From NCBI GenBank assembly GCA_016432265.1, contig CP066681.1, positions 832,342 to 896,341 on the forward strand: a stretch of DNA of 64,000 nucleotides, in the 5' to 3' direction. Both the position numbers and the translations under genes were made by a program. Each line of letters starts with the position of its first letter. Positions within the stretch are counted from its first letter, which is position 1. Positions 1 to 9,181 of this stretch are shown piece after piece. This DNA comes from Micavibrio aeruginosavorus (GTDB taxonomy: Bacteria; Pseudomonadota; Alphaproteobacteria; Micavibrionales; Micavibrionaceae). The notes beneath the pieces are model-generated. The model did not search any database, was not told the origin of the DNA, and saw only the letters and a program-made list of their open reading frames with translations.

Positions 1-89
1 TGAAATTTCACCCCCAAGGCGTTGAAGAGCCTTGATCATTCTTGCTCTCTGCGGCACATATCAGGGGTCTGCAAAACACGGAGATTGTC

Positions 90-1397
90 ATGGGTAATGT
101 AGCTGTCATCGGGTCTCAATGGGGCGACGAGGGGAAGGGAAAGATCGTTGACTGGCTCTCCTCGCGCGCCGATGTCGTTGTGCGTTTTCAAGGCGGGCAT
201 AATGCCGGTCATACGCTGGTGATCGACGGGGTTGAATATAAGCTCAGCCTGCTGCCCTCGGGGATTGTGCGCGGCGGCAAGCTCTCGATCATCGGCAACG
301 GCGTGGTGGTCGATCCGTGGCATCTGCTTAAGGAGATCGACGGCATTCGCGCCAAGGGGATCGAGGTCAACCCGGCAAACCTGATGCTGGCGGAAAACGC
401 GACGTTGATCCTGCCCGTGCATCAGGCGGCCGATCGCGCGCTCGAAGCCGCGCGCGAAGACGCCAAGGCGGGCAGCAAGATCGGCACCACAGGACGCGGC
501 ATTGGCCCGGCTTACGAGGACAAGGTGGCGCGCCGCGCCATTCGCGTGTGCGATTTGCAGCATCCGGAGATGCTGAAGGAGAAGATCGAGCGCCTGATGC
601 TGCATCATAACGCGCTGCTGAAGGGCTTGGGCGCCGATACCATCGACCCGGACAAGGTCTATGACGATCTGATGCAGATCAGCGGCAGCATACTGCAATA
701 TGCCGGGGTGGTGTGGAAGCGTCTTGAAGAGGCCCGTGTCAAGGGTGAGCGCGTCCTGTTTGAAGGCGCTCAGGGGATCATGCTGGATGTCGATCACGGC
801 ACCTATCCCTATGTGACGTCGTCAAACACAGTGTCGGCCAGCGCCGCTTCCGGCTCCGGCGTGGGCCCGCGCTCGGTCAATTATGTGCTGGGGATTACCA
901 AGGCCTATACCACGCGCGTAGGCACGGGGCCGTTCCCGACCGAGCAGCAAAACGATGTCGGCGAATATATGGGTCAGCGCGGCAAGGAATTCGGCACCGT
1001 GACAGGCAGGAAGCGCCGTTGCGGCTGGTTTGATGCGGTGCTGGTGCGGCAGGCTGTGAAAGTGGGCGGCATCGACGGCATCGCGCTTACCAAGCTCGAC
1101 GTTCTGGATGGCCTGGATGAACTGAAAGTCTGTGTCGGTTATGAATTGAACGGCGAGCGCATCCAGCATTATCCAGCTTCCCAGCTTCATCAGGCGGCGG
1201 TCAAGCCGATTTACGAAACGTTGGCCGGATGGAAGGAAAGCACGCGCGGCGCGCGCAGCTGGGCTGACCTGCCGGCGGCAGCGGTTAAATATGTGCGCCG
1301 GATCGAGGAATTGATCGAAGCGCCGGTCACACTGCTTTCGACGTCGCCGGAACGTGAAGATACCATACTGATGCAGGATCCGTTCCTCGCGGCCTGA
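90..1397 (+). CDS. purA: Adenylosuccinate synthetase
   Basis: Cytosolic enzyme that condenses IMP and aspartate with GTP to give adenylosuccinate, the first committed step to AMP. The 435-residue product opens with the family GTP-binding loop ([11 protein letters not shown]), followed by [23 protein letters not shown] and the C-terminal [11 protein letters not shown] and TKLDVLDG segments; the length is normal for the family. The ATG at 90 is preferred over an in-frame ATG at 42 because conserved sequence begins just after it and a GGAG lies about seven bases upstream. The next gene on the strand begins roughly 120 bases downstream. Nothing unusual is seen in the catalytic motifs. Confidence 0.97.
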   Translation: MGNVAVIGSQWGDEGKGKIVDWLSSRADVVVRFQGGHNAGHTLVIDGVEYKLSLLPSGIVRGGKLSIIGNGVVVDPWHLLKEIDGIRAKGIEVNPANLMLAENATLILPVHQAADRALEAAREDAKAGSKIGTTGRGIGPAYEDKVARRAIRVCDLQHPEMLKEKIERLMLHHNALLKGLGADTIDPDKVYDDLMQISGSILQYAGVVWKRLEEARVKGERVLFEGAQGIMLDVDHGTYPYVTSSNTVSASAASGSGVGPRSVNYVLGITKAYTTRVGTGPFPTEQQNDVGEYMGQRGKEFGTVTGRKRRCGWFDAVLVRQAVKVGGIDGIALTKLDVLDGLDELKVCVGYELNGERIQHYPASQLHQAAVKPIYETLAGWKESTRGARSWADLPAAAVKYVRRIEELIEAPVTLLSTSPEREDTILMQDPFLAA

Positions 1398-1521
1398 GCC
1401 GTTTTACTTTAGTCTTTTTCAAGGGTACAATAAACGGGAGTTCCGATTTTCCGGAATGCTCTCTTGTTTCAATCCCCTGTCGCATGGAAGAGGCCTTCCG
1501 GCTTTTCTAGAGATCATGCCC

Positions 1522-3606
1522 ATGAGTGCGGAAAATGCATCGGCCCCGGAAGGGGAAACGTTTGCCGAACAGCCAGCGGTTGTCGAATCGCGTCCGGGAG
1601 CGGGCAATCAAGGAGCGCGTCTGGGCAATATTGAGATCCTGCCGCATCAGCGCCTGAAGAATCTGGATCAGGGGCCGCTGCAGGCCTTTGCCGCGCGCCC
1701 GGCGGGAAACGCGGCGAGCGCTCCGCTTTTTGCGTACATATGCGAACCGTGGTTGATACCGCGCATGAAGACGGCGCAGGGGATTGCCGCTATCGCCAAT
1801 CCGCAACTTGCCCGCCTTATCAATCACGGGATTGTGCATTGGCCGCTTGCGCACGCCGAGCGTTATGTTTTTATATATGAGAACAATCTCGGGCAGCCGT
1901 TGATGAAGTCTGTCGCGGGTCAAGGGATGGGGTGGAAGAATGAGAAGGCGCTGACATCGGTTATCAAGCCGATTGTCGGCGTTCTGGCCGATTTGCGGGA
2001 CGCGGATATCGTTCACGGCCATATCAATCCGATGAACCTGTTCGACGGCAACAGCCGCACGGTCGATAAAGTCATTCTGGGCGATTGCGTGGCGGCTCCG
2101 GCTTCATTTCTGCAGCCTGCGCTGTTCGAGCCGATAGAACGGGCGATGTGCCAGCCGATCGGGCGGGGTCTGGGCACATTTGAAGACGATATGTACGCGC
2201 TGGGCGTGACCCTGACGATCTTGCTGCGCGTGCGCGATCCGCTTGAAGGGTTAAGTGAAGATGACATCATCGCCGAAAAAATCCAGCAGGGCAGCTATGC
2301 CGCGCTGACGGGAAAAGAGCGTTTCACAGGCGCCATTCTCGAATTGCTGCGGGGTTTGCTTTACGATGATCGGGCCCAGCGCTGGAACATCGTTGACGTC
2401 ATGTCATGGCTGGACGGGCAGAGGCTAAGCCCGAAGCAAAGTTCGAAGAAAGTGAAAGCCGCCCGGCATATCCAGTTCAACGAAGAACGCTATAATCGCC
2501 CGGTTCTGTTGGCGATGGATCTTGAGAAGAACGTCTCTCAAGCCGTGCAACTGATTGACGGCGGGGAGATGGAGCAGTGGATCAATCGCTCCCTTGAAGA
2601 CAACCTGACCAAAGGGCGTCTTGAGCAGGTGATAGAGGGCAGCCACGAGCAGGGGCGGAACGCGGGATACGCCGAAAGGCTGGTTTCGCGCGTTTCCATG
2701 GCGCTCGATCCCGAGGCGCCGTTGCGCTACAAGGGGATACATGTGACCCCCGACGGCTTCCCCCTTTCGCTGCTGGATGCGTGTTTGCACAAGAAAGATC
2801 TGGGGCCCTATGTCGATATCATCAATCAACAATTGATGATGAATTGGCTGAGCGTGCAGACCGATATGCGCTATGACGTTGGCGCGATCGTCGGGAAGTT
2901 TGACAGTTGCCGCGCGTTCCTGCGGCAGCAGGGCATTATCTATGGGGTTGAGCGTTGCCTGTATTTTCTGGTGCCGGATGCTCCCTGCTATAGTGAGAAG
3001 CTGCGCGAGTTTTACGTTCTGACGCCGGAAGATATGCTGCGGGCCTTTGAAAAAATCGCTGACAGGCCCAACCGCCCGCAACTGTTCGTCGATCGCCATA
3101 TCGCGGCGTTCCTATCCGTGCGCGACCGCAAGGTGATCGACCCGTATCTGGTGGATTTGAACGCGCCGGAGCCTTATAAGCGCGTCATGGGCAACATCAA
3201 GGTTCTGGCGACCATCCAGTCGCGTATCCGTTCCGAGCCGTTCCCGGGGGTCTGCCGCTGGATTGCTTCCTTGCTGGATGTTTACTACGCGCGCATTCAT
3301 GATCGGGAATTGCGTCAGAAGATCAAGGATAAGGTCGAGCGTTTGAAAGATACCGGCGATATCGGCAAGATGATCTTGCTGCTGGATAGTCAGGATATAA
3401 AGCATAACGACTTTCAGGATTTCCGTCAGGCGATGGTCGATTACGGCAAACTCAGGGAAGAGGCCCATGAACTGGAAAAAAAGCTGGCCAAGCCTGAAAC
3501 CTTTGTCAGGGAGGTTGGGCGCGAATATGCCGCGATCATCGCTTCGGCGCTGTCCGGTATTGTGATTATTGCCTTTTCAATCATTCACTTTACGTCCGGG
3601 GGATGA
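1522..3606 (+). CDS. Pseudokinase-like protein with C-terminal membrane anchor
   Basis: About 694 residues. Residues about 60-320 resemble a protein-kinase fold: a catalytic-loop-like HGHINPMNLF near residue 165, a DFG-like LGDC about 20 residues later, and an F-helix-like FEDDMYALGVTL. The catalytic aspartate of HRD is histidine (HGH), so phosphotransfer is doubtful and a pseudokinase role is more likely. The long middle has no recognised domain; the last 25 residues form one hydrophobic helix, predicting a tail-anchored protein facing the cytoplasm. The start is uncertain: 1522 has AGAGA eight bases upstream, while ATGs at 1516 and 1456 are in frame. The downstream membrane-protein gene starts four bases after the stop, so the two are probably one unit. 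Function is unknown. Confidence 0.7.
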   Translation: MSAENASAPEGETFAEQPAVVESRPGAGNQGARLGNIEILPHQRLKNLDQGPLQAFAARPAGNAASAPLFAYICEPWLIPRMKTAQGIAAIANPQLARLINHGIVHWPLAHAERYVFIYENNLGQPLMKSVAGQGMGWKNEKALTSVIKPIVGVLADLRDADIVHGHINPMNLFDGNSRTVDKVILGDCVAAPASFLQPALFEPIERAMCQPIGRGLGTFEDDMYALGVTLTILLRVRDPLEGLSEDDIIAEKIQQGSYAALTGKERFTGAILELLRGLLYDDRAQRWNIVDVMSWLDGQRLSPKQSSKKVKAARHIQFNEERYNRPVLLAMDLEKNVSQAVQLIDGGEMEQWINRSLEDNLTKGRLEQVIEGSHEQGRNAGYAERLVSRVSMALDPEAPLRYKGIHVTPDGFPLSLLDACLHKKDLGPYVDIINQQLMMNWLSVQTDMRYDVGAIVGKFDSCRAFLRQQGIIYGVERCLYFLVPDAPCYSEKLREFYVLTPEDMLRAFEKIADRPNRPQLFVDRHIAAFLSVRDRKVIDPYLVDLNAPEPYKRVMGNIKVLATIQSRIRSEPFPGVCRWIASLLDVYYARIHDRELRQKIKDKVERLKDTGDIGKMILLLDSQDIKHNDFQDFRQAMVDYGKLREEAHELEKKLAKPETFVREVGREYAAIIASALSGIVIIAFSIIHFTSGG

Positions 3607-3610
3607 TCTG

Positions 3611-4141
3611 ATGGCGGTTAAACAGGCCAAAAAAGAACCGGCCAGAAGGAAACCTGCCAAAAAGAAAGGCGGGTGGTCTTCCCAGATTCTGCTGATTTTT
3701 GTATTGCTGGCGGCCATTGTCTTCCTGCCGACCACAATGCTCGTATTGTTTGGCATGCTGCCCACGGTTGTCGCCGTCGTGATCGATCGTCATGGAGGGA
3801 CGCGGGCGATTACTGTCGGCTCGATGAATCTGGCGGGTTGCTTTCCATTCCTGCTCGATTTATGGACCAAATCCCATACGGCTGAATATGCCGTGGGCCT
3901 GATTACCGATCCGCGCACGATCATCGTCATTTATGCGGCGGCGGCGATCGGTTATCTGATCGACTGGGCGCTGTCCGGCATTGTTGCCACGATCATGATG
4001 CAGCGCGCGAATTTGCGGCTGTCGGCTATCCGCAAACGGCAGGAAGAGATGACCGTGCGCTGGGGCAAAGAAGTTACGGGTGAAGTCGTGCTTGATTCCG
4101 AAGGGTTCCCCGTAGAGGAGGAAAAGGCCCAGGCAACCTGA
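3611..4141 (+). CDS. Small multi-pass membrane protein
   Basis: A 176-residue protein with a very basic N-terminus (lysine/arginine-rich, residues 1-22), then hydrophobic stretches at about 25-55, 65-85 and 100-130, and an acidic C-terminal tail. This predicts an inner-membrane protein with at least three helices. The ATG at 3611 is chosen because it follows the pseudokinase stop by four bases and has a GGGGGA-like site upstream; an earlier start would overlap the previous gene. No family is recognised. Tight coupling to the pseudokinase-like gene suggests they act together at the membrane. The Tad cluster begins 119 bases downstream, but no link is shown by sequence. Confidence 0.7.
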   Translation: MAVKQAKKEPARRKPAKKKGGWSSQILLIFVLLAAIVFLPTTMLVLFGMLPTVVAVVIDRHGGTRAITVGSMNLAGCFPFLLDLWTKSHTAEYAVGLITDPRTIIVIYAAAAIGYLIDWALSGIVATIMMQRANLRLSAIRKRQEEMTVRWGKEVTGEVVLDSEGFPVEEEKAQAT

Positions 4142-4260
4142 AGGGTTGACTGGAAATCGGCTAACCTATTGTAATTATCTAAAATTATCGGATTGCTCAA
4201 GGCTTCCTTAATGAGTGCTCTTTATAATGGGAAGGAAGTACCTCTCTTTATTTCTGCAAC

Positions 4261-4830
4261 ATGAGTTTAGGCATGGATTTGATTAGAAAGGCATTTTCAG
4301 CATGGCTGCGGCGCCGCGACGGCGCCACGGCGATTGAATTTGCGCTGGTGGTCGTGCCGTTTGCGATTACGGCGGCCTTTATTATCGAACTGGCCATGGT
4401 TTACACGGCGGGATCCTTGATGCAGGGGGCCGTTCAGGATGCGGTGAGAGCCGTGCGTACCGGACAGGTTCAGGTGATTTCCGATCCGGACGAGGCTGAA
4501 GGGTTCTTCCGCGAACAGATTTGTGAACACATTCCGATTGCCCTGGTTGATTGCAATTCCATACAGTTCAAAGTCGAGGTTCTGGATTCTTTTGCCGATG
4601 CAAGCACGACGGCGGAAGTGGATGAGGAGGGAAATCTGGCGGATGACAGTTTTGAAACAGGCGGGTCGAACGACATCGTCATGGTTACGGTTCTTTACTA
4701 CCACCCGTTGCTGACGCCGATTGTCAGCGCTTTTCTATCCGATTCGCCGAACAATACGAAACTGATGACTTCCGTTTTTGTCTTCCAGACGGAGCCTTAT
4801 GACTGGGATGACGACGATGAAGTTATTTAA
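4261..4830 (+). CDS. TadE-like pseudopilin
   Basis: A 189-residue minor pilin-like protein, the first gene of the Tad pilus locus. The N-terminus has a basic stretch ending RRRDG, then ATAIEFALVVVPFAI, which is the TadE/Flp-type prepilin processing site: cleavage after Gly, Glu at +5 and Phe at +6, followed by a hydrophobic helix. Such pseudopilins are cut by the CpaA/TadV peptidase and assembled in the inner membrane. The mature domain is acidic and predicted periplasmic. An ATG at 4273 (GAG seven bases upstream) is an alternative start. It overlaps the next gene by 14 bases, so translation is probably coupled. Confidence 0.85.
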   Translation: MSLGMDLIRKAFSAWLRRRDGATAIEFALVVVPFAITAAFIIELAMVYTAGSLMQGAVQDAVRAVRTGQVQVISDPDEAEGFFREQICEHIPIALVDCNSIQFKVEVLDSFADASTTAEVDEEGNLADDSFETGGSNDIVMVTVLYYHPLLTPIVSAFLSDSPNNTKLMTSVFVFQTEPYDWDDDDEVI

Positions 4831-5383
4831 GCGCATTTCAGAACCCGTCTATAGATGGGCGCATGATGTTAGCGGCCTGGCGGCGACGGAATTCGCCATG
4901 GTTTTCCCGATCATGATCGTCTTGCTTCTGGGGATCGTCGAACTGGGGAACGGCATTCAGGCCAATCAGAAGGTGATCGCGTCGTCGCAGATCGTGGCCG
5001 ACCTTCTGACGCGCGTCGAGGAGGTGACGGATGCGCAGCTTGAAGACGCCAAGAATGCGGGGCGTCTGGCGTTGGCGCCCTTCGATCAGGCGCTTGTCGG
5101 CTTTGATATTATCAGTGTCAGATATGACGCCGACAGCGGAGTTGACGATGACGATGCGCCGGATCCGGTGATCGTGTGGCGCGATACGACAAATATGGAT
5201 CCTGTCGCCAATATTCCGGATAATGTGCAGGCCTTGGCGCTGGAGGGGGATGGCGTGATGCTGGTTTATGTGCGCTTCCCTTATGAACCGCCTTTTGGAA
5301 CGAATATTGTCGGCGACATCGTGATGATAGAGAATACCTTCAGCCGGGGACGGATGGTTCCGGTTGTCACGCGTGCAGAATAA
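4817..5383 (+). CDS. Second TadE/TadF-like pseudopilin
   Basis: A 188-residue protein with the same architecture as the preceding one. A short basic leader ends DVSG, followed by LAATEFAMVFPIMIVLLLGIVELG, again Gly at the cut site and Glu at +5, Phe at +6, then a hydrophobic helix and a periplasmic acidic domain. The start ATG at 4817 lies inside the last codons of the upstream gene (14-base overlap). Two TadE-like pseudopilins followed by a TadG is the standard TadEFG arrangement, so this is likely the TadF equivalent. Low sequence conservation outside the N-terminus is normal for the family. Confidence 0.83.
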   Translation: MKLFKRISEPVYRWAHDVSGLAATEFAMVFPIMIVLLLGIVELGNGIQANQKVIASSQIVADLLTRVEEVTDAQLEDAKNAGRLALAPFDQALVGFDIISVRYDADSGVDDDDAPDPVIVWRDTTNMDPVANIPDNVQALALEGDGVMLVYVRFPYEPPFGTNIVGDIVMIENTFSRGRMVPVVTRAE

Positions 5384-5409
5384 GAGGCGCCCCTCAGGAG
5401 GGCTGGATC

Positions 5410-6987
5410 ATGAAAAAAAACGTTTTGGGAAAATTCAGCAGCTTCTTCGCGCTGCTCAGTGAGGGGTCGATTGCGGTTGCTTTCGGCTTGCTGGCGCCTG
5501 TATTGATTGGCGCGGTGGGGATTTCGATGGATGTGTCGCAAGCCTATCTGGTGCGGCAGCGCCTGCACGGCGCGCTTGATGCGTCCGTTCTGGCGGCGGC
5601 GGCCTCCAACACGGATGAGGAAGGCATTGAAAACAGGGTCATTGAATTTCTGGAGTCCAATTACCCGCCCGATAAAATCGGCAATCTTGATTTTGATAAC
5701 GTGAGCGTAGAGGTTACCGACAGTGAAGTCACGGTGACGGCGGTGGCCCTGTTTCCGACGACATTCACCCGTATTTTCGGTGTGACCAGCATTTCCGTAT
5801 CCAGTTCGACGACCGTAGCGCGGGAGATCCGCGGGCTTGAAGTCGTTCTGGTGCTGGATAATACAGGCTCTCTTGGTTCGACTAACATGGCGGCCGTGAA
5901 AACGGCGGCGCAGAACTTCGTCGATATCCTGTTTGATCGTGTCGAAGAGGCGGACGATGTCCGTATCGGGATCGTGCCTTACGCGGCTTCTGTGCGCGTG
6001 GGGCGTTATGGCCTGGGGCAGTTCCCGGACGGTTCGTCCGGATATGGCACACCGTTTGTGACGTTGCCATCCGGCGTCAGCTACACAACGAGTCATTCAG
6101 GATCGGGGTGGTATGGCTGTGTCGTCGATCACAAGGAGACGGATTATAACGACGCCGCCACTCATGTGGCCAATACGCGCGGACAGCTTTGGACGACCAG
6201 CGGAACGGGGTTATGCACGGGGGCGTCAAACTGCCGCGGCCACGGCTGGCGTCCGGACAGCACCACCAACGACCCGTACCCCGATGATACGGCCGACGAT
6301 TACCCGGGGCCTTGGGATATCTATGTGTCGGGCCGCGTGATTTCATCGGGGCAGGAATGCGACGATTATTCCGGTTACAGCAATTCGCGTTGCAGTTCTT
6401 GTACCGGCTCGGGTGGTGATTGCAACAAAACCTATTGTTATTGCTGGCGCAGCCAGCCTAACGAAAGCTGCCCGTATGCCAATATTTTACCGTTGAGCAG
6501 CGATCAGGCCGCGCTGACATCAACGATCAACAGCATGACGTATCATGGGAACACGTATTCAAATATCGGGATGGCCTGGGGGATGCGGGTTTTGTCGCCG
6601 GACGAGCCTTTTATCGAAGGATCGGAATGGGACGATGAGGAGTGGAATAAGGCGATTGTGCTGATGACGGATGGTGAAATGTACCCTTCCAGCATTTATT
6701 CAAGTTACTGGAGCTCATCGCGTTCGACAACGGTCAACAATGTCACCGAGATGAACGAGCGTCTGCTGGAGGTTTGCGACTGGTTGAAGGACGATCCGCG
6801 GAATGTGATCATCTACACAATCACCTTTGACCACACGACATCGGATATCACGGAAGATACAAAAGAAATTTACCGGCAGTGCGCTACGGACTCTGATCAT
6901 TATTTCGATGCGCCCTCTCAGGCGGAGCTGATTACGACGTTTGAGCAGATCAGCGGAGCCTTGGCCAACCTGCATCTGAAACAATAG
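5410..6987 (+). CDS. TadG-like pilus protein with VWA domain
   Basis: A 525-residue protein with an N-terminal hydrophobic helix (residues about 18-38, TadG_N type) lacking Glu at +5, then a von Willebrand factor A domain. The metal-site motif is at residues 150-154 (DNTGS), with TDGE later in the fold as a second VWA landmark. TadG proteins sit in the inner membrane/periplasm and take part in Flp pilus assembly or anchoring. Residues about 316-356 are unusually cysteine-rich (CSSC, CNKTYCYC), an insertion inside the VWA domain. The ribosome site AGGAGGGC precedes the start, which is 26 bases after the upstream stop. It is the last gene of the TadEFG subunit before the flp leader. Confidence 0.87.
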   Translation: MKKNVLGKFSSFFALLSEGSIAVAFGLLAPVLIGAVGISMDVSQAYLVRQRLHGALDASVLAAAASNTDEEGIENRVIEFLESNYPPDKIGNLDFDNVSVEVTDSEVTVTAVALFPTTFTRIFGVTSISVSSSTTVAREIRGLEVVLVLDNTGSLGSTNMAAVKTAAQNFVDILFDRVEEADDVRIGIVPYAASVRVGRYGLGQFPDGSSGYGTPFVTLPSGVSYTTSHSGSGWYGCVVDHKETDYNDAATHVANTRGQLWTTSGTGLCTGASNCRGHGWRPDSTTNDPYPDDTADDYPGPWDIYVSGRVISSGQECDDYSGYSNSRCSSCTGSGGDCNKTYCYCWRSQPNESCPYANILPLSSDQAALTSTINSMTYHGNTYSNIGMAWGMRVLSPDEPFIEGSEWDDEEWNKAIVLMTDGEMYPSSIYSSYWSSSRSTTVNNVTEMNERLLEVCDWLKDDPRNVIIYTITFDHTTSDITEDTKEIYRQCATDSDHYFDAPSQAELITTFEQISGALANLHLKQ

Positions 6988-7215
6988 GCAGGCGCCAATC
7001 CCTCATGTGAAAGTTATGTCAATTTTTTAATAAAATATGCTTCAATTTCGAAACGATAAATCCTTCTTTTCACTATCAAAAAGGGCAATCTTAACCCCCC
7101 TTTAAAAATTTAATGGATAAGATAGAATCATAAGGTTAGGCATTTCATGTTCTGTGGAATGTGGGAAACCCTGAAAATAAAAACTTGCTGGAAACTTCTT
7201 GAAGGAGATTTGACT

Positions 7216-7425
7216 ATGCTGAATAAAATCATTGCTCGCGTGCAGGCTTACATTCACAGCGAAGATGGCGCTACAGCGATTGAATACGGCCTGATTGCAG
7301 GCGGTATTTCTCTGGCGATCATGGCGGCCGTATTTCTTGCCGGCGACAGCCTCTCGGCGATGTTCGGTTCGATTTCAACCGCTTTGAGTTCTGCTGCCAG
7401 CCAGGTTGATGCTGTTGTATCGTAA
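7216..7425 (+). CDS. flp: Flp major pilin
   Basis: A 69-residue Flp/Fap pilin, the structural subunit of the Tad pilus. The leader ends SEDG and the mature protein begins ATAIEYGLIAGG, matching the Flp prepilin consensus (Gly before the cut, Glu5, Tyr6) and the hydrophobic assembly helix. The start at 7216 has AAGGAGA eight bases upstream and gives the usual Flp length; an in-frame ATG at 7147 would add an uncharacteristic leader. It is isolated by a 228-base A+T-rich leader upstream and an intrinsic terminator 16 bases downstream, consistent with a separate strong transcript for an abundant subunit. Confidence 0.95.
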   Translation: MLNKIIARVQAYIHSEDGATAIEYGLIAGGISLAIMAAVFLAGDSLSAMFGSISTALSSAASQVDAVVS

Positions 7426-7440
7426 TTGATAATTTATGGA

Positions 7441-7475
7441 AAGCCGCCTGGCGTGCGTCAGGCGGCTTTTTCTTT
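7441..7475 (+). terminator. Intrinsic terminator after flp
   Basis: A ten-base-pair perfect stem (AAGCCGCCTG / CAGGCGGCTT) with an eight-base loop is followed by a T-rich tract. It lies 16 bases after the Flp stop and would end or attenuate the pilin transcript before cpaA. The core stem (AAGCCGCC/GGCGGCTT) recurs in the terminator at 22479. Confidence 0.93.
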
Positions 7476-7555
7476 GCCTGCAATAGGTGTAAACTGATAA
7501 AGCATATACCTTTCTTCCGGGCTCCGGCTCCATCCTGTAGATCCAGTTCTCATTC

Positions 7556-8110
7556 ATGCTGTTCCTTGTGGTTTTTCTCAGTGCGCTTCTGGCGGCGATC
7601 GGTTTGGGCCTGTTATCGGCCTGGTCTGATATGCGCGGCATGACCATACCGAACGGCTATTCCGTGGGCATATTGCTGGCTTTTGTGTTTGCCTTCATCG
7701 CCTGCCGCCTTGGCGGCAACCCCGAACCGTTCGGCGGGTTGGCTGCGCACTTGATCACAGGGGCGCTGGTCTTTGCCGTGACGTTTTGCATGACAATCGG
7801 AAAGATGATGGGAGGCGGCGATTCGAAATTGATGACCGCTTACGCCTTCTGGATGGGGCCCCAGAATATCATGGTGTTTTTATTCGCTATGGCGGCTTTT
7901 GGTTTCTTGCTGGGGTGGCTGGCGCTGTTTTTCAAAAAGGCAAAGCCCTTCAAGAATGCGACGGAAGGCAGTTGGCTGGCGCGCGTGCAAGGCGGTCAGG
8001 CGGTTATCCCCTATGGCGTTCCGATTATGACAGGGGCTTTGTTCGCGTTTATCGATGGCGGGTACGCAAGCCTTGACATGCTGGCCGGGTTTTTGCAGGC
8101 GGCGGGTTAG
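7556..8110 (+). CDS. cpaA: Prepilin peptidase CpaA/TadV
   Basis: A 184-residue inner-membrane aspartic protease of the A24 type IV prepilin peptidase family, short form without the N-methylase domain, typical of Tad systems. The two catalytic aspartates are visible in SAWSDMRGMTIPN and in MGGGDSKLM, placed between predicted membrane helices. It cleaves the Flp and TadE-like leaders encoded just upstream. The start ATG at 7556 begins directly with the first hydrophobic helix. It is followed 60 bases later by cpaB. Since a strong terminator separates it from flp, it probably has its own promoter in 7476-7555 or is fed by read-through. Confidence 0.93.
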   Translation: MLFLVVFLSALLAAIGLGLLSAWSDMRGMTIPNGYSVGILLAFVFAFIACRLGGNPEPFGGLAAHLITGALVFAVTFCMTIGKMMGGGDSKLMTAYAFWMGPQNIMVFLFAMAAFGFLLGWLALFFKKAKPFKNATEGSWLARVQGGQAVIPYGVPIMTGALFAFIDGGYASLDMLAGFLQAAG

Positions 8111-8170
8111 GACTTGGTGAAAAATGAAAATGGGTTATCTTTATAAGGGCGACATTCGAAAGGGCATATC

Positions 8171-9058
8171 ATGAACCGTAACGTTTTAATTGTCATGGCC
8201 GGAGGGTTTCTGGTGGCGGTGCTGGTGGCCATGGTTGTGCAGGCGACTCTCAAGACTGACAAGAAGAAGCAACCTGTCAAGGAAGAGGCGCGGGTGCAGA
8301 TCGTCGTTGCGGCCAAACCGCTGAAATTGGGTGAAACGCTGACGGCGGATAATGTGAAGTGGCAAGACTGGCCCAAATCCGGCGTTTTTGAGGGGTTGCT
8401 CCTTAAACAGGGCGATAAGAAGATTACCGACATCGCCAGCGGGAAGGTTAAACGCGCGGTGGCTGTCGGTGAGCCGGTAACCAAATCGGTATTGATCGAT
8501 AAAAAGGTCAACTACCTGTCGGCAACCTTGAAGCCGGGGATGAGGGCTGTCGCGATTACGGCGAACGCCGCCAGTGCTGCGGGCGGCTTTGTCGCGCCGG
8601 GCGATTACGTTGATATCGTCCTGACCTATCGTCCGCGCTTTACCGTTCCGAGCAATCTTGCAGACGAGGAGAGCCGGGCAATCGTTCAGAAGAACTTGTG
8701 GCGGCGCGCTTCTGAAACCATCATGCAGAACGTCAAGGTTCTGGCGGTCGATCAAGCCGTGGTGCGTAACGAGGAGAAGGTCAAGGCCGGCAAGGTATAC
8801 ACGATGGAAGTCGATCCGGTGGGCGCCCAAGTTCTGGCTATGGCCGGGTCGGTCGGCTCTTTGGAACTGGTTTTGCGCGGTCTGGGCGACGACAAGGTTA
8901 CGGATAGCAAGATTCCCGCGGCCTCGGATGCGCGCATGACCAATTTGTTCAACGAGATCATGCGCGATATTGAGGGACAAAGAGGCGGTAGCGGCGATGA
9001 AAGCATTGTCCGCCTGTATAATGGGAATTATGTGAATCAGATTAATGTCGAGCCTTGA
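8171..9058 (+). CDS. cpaB: Pilus assembly protein CpaB/RcpC
   Basis: A 295-residue periplasmic protein anchored by an N-terminal helix (residues 4-20). A SAF domain follows (VVAAKPLKLGETLTADNVKW), the hallmark of CpaB/RcpC, then the RcpC-type C-terminal region with the AVDQAV, YTMEVDP and LVLRGLGDD segments. In Tad systems it associates with the CpaC secretin and helps connect the pore to the inner-membrane complex. It sits between cpaA and cpaC, as in Caulobacter. The ATG at 8171 starts directly before the membrane helix and no better upstream start exists. Confidence 0.93.
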   Translation: MNRNVLIVMAGGFLVAVLVAMVVQATLKTDKKKQPVKEEARVQIVVAAKPLKLGETLTADNVKWQDWPKSGVFEGLLLKQGDKKITDIASGKVKRAVAVGEPVTKSVLIDKKVNYLSATLKPGMRAVAITANAASAAGGFVAPGDYVDIVLTYRPRFTVPSNLADEESRAIVQKNLWRRASETIMQNVKVLAVDQAVVRNEEKVKAGKVYTMEVDPVGAQVLAMAGSVGSLELVLRGLGDDKVTDSKIPAASDARMTNLFNEIMRDIEGQRGGSGDESIVRLYNGNYVNQINVEP

Positions 9059-9181
9059 GCGGGGATGGGCGGCCATCGTGTCATGGCTATAGCGTTTTTA
9101 TAAATTATGGCTTAAGATTCAAGATGCCTTCCTTGAGATGCCCGTTCTGGACATCTTGATAACAACCTGAGTGAATTGAAA

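Noticed and set aside
15-34. Hairpin CAAGGC/GCCTTG upstream of purA
   Set aside because: Only six base pairs without a T run; not enough to call a terminator or regulatory element at the window edge.
36-797. Open frame antisense to purA
   Set aside because: It fully overlaps a canonical purA and shows no protein-like features.
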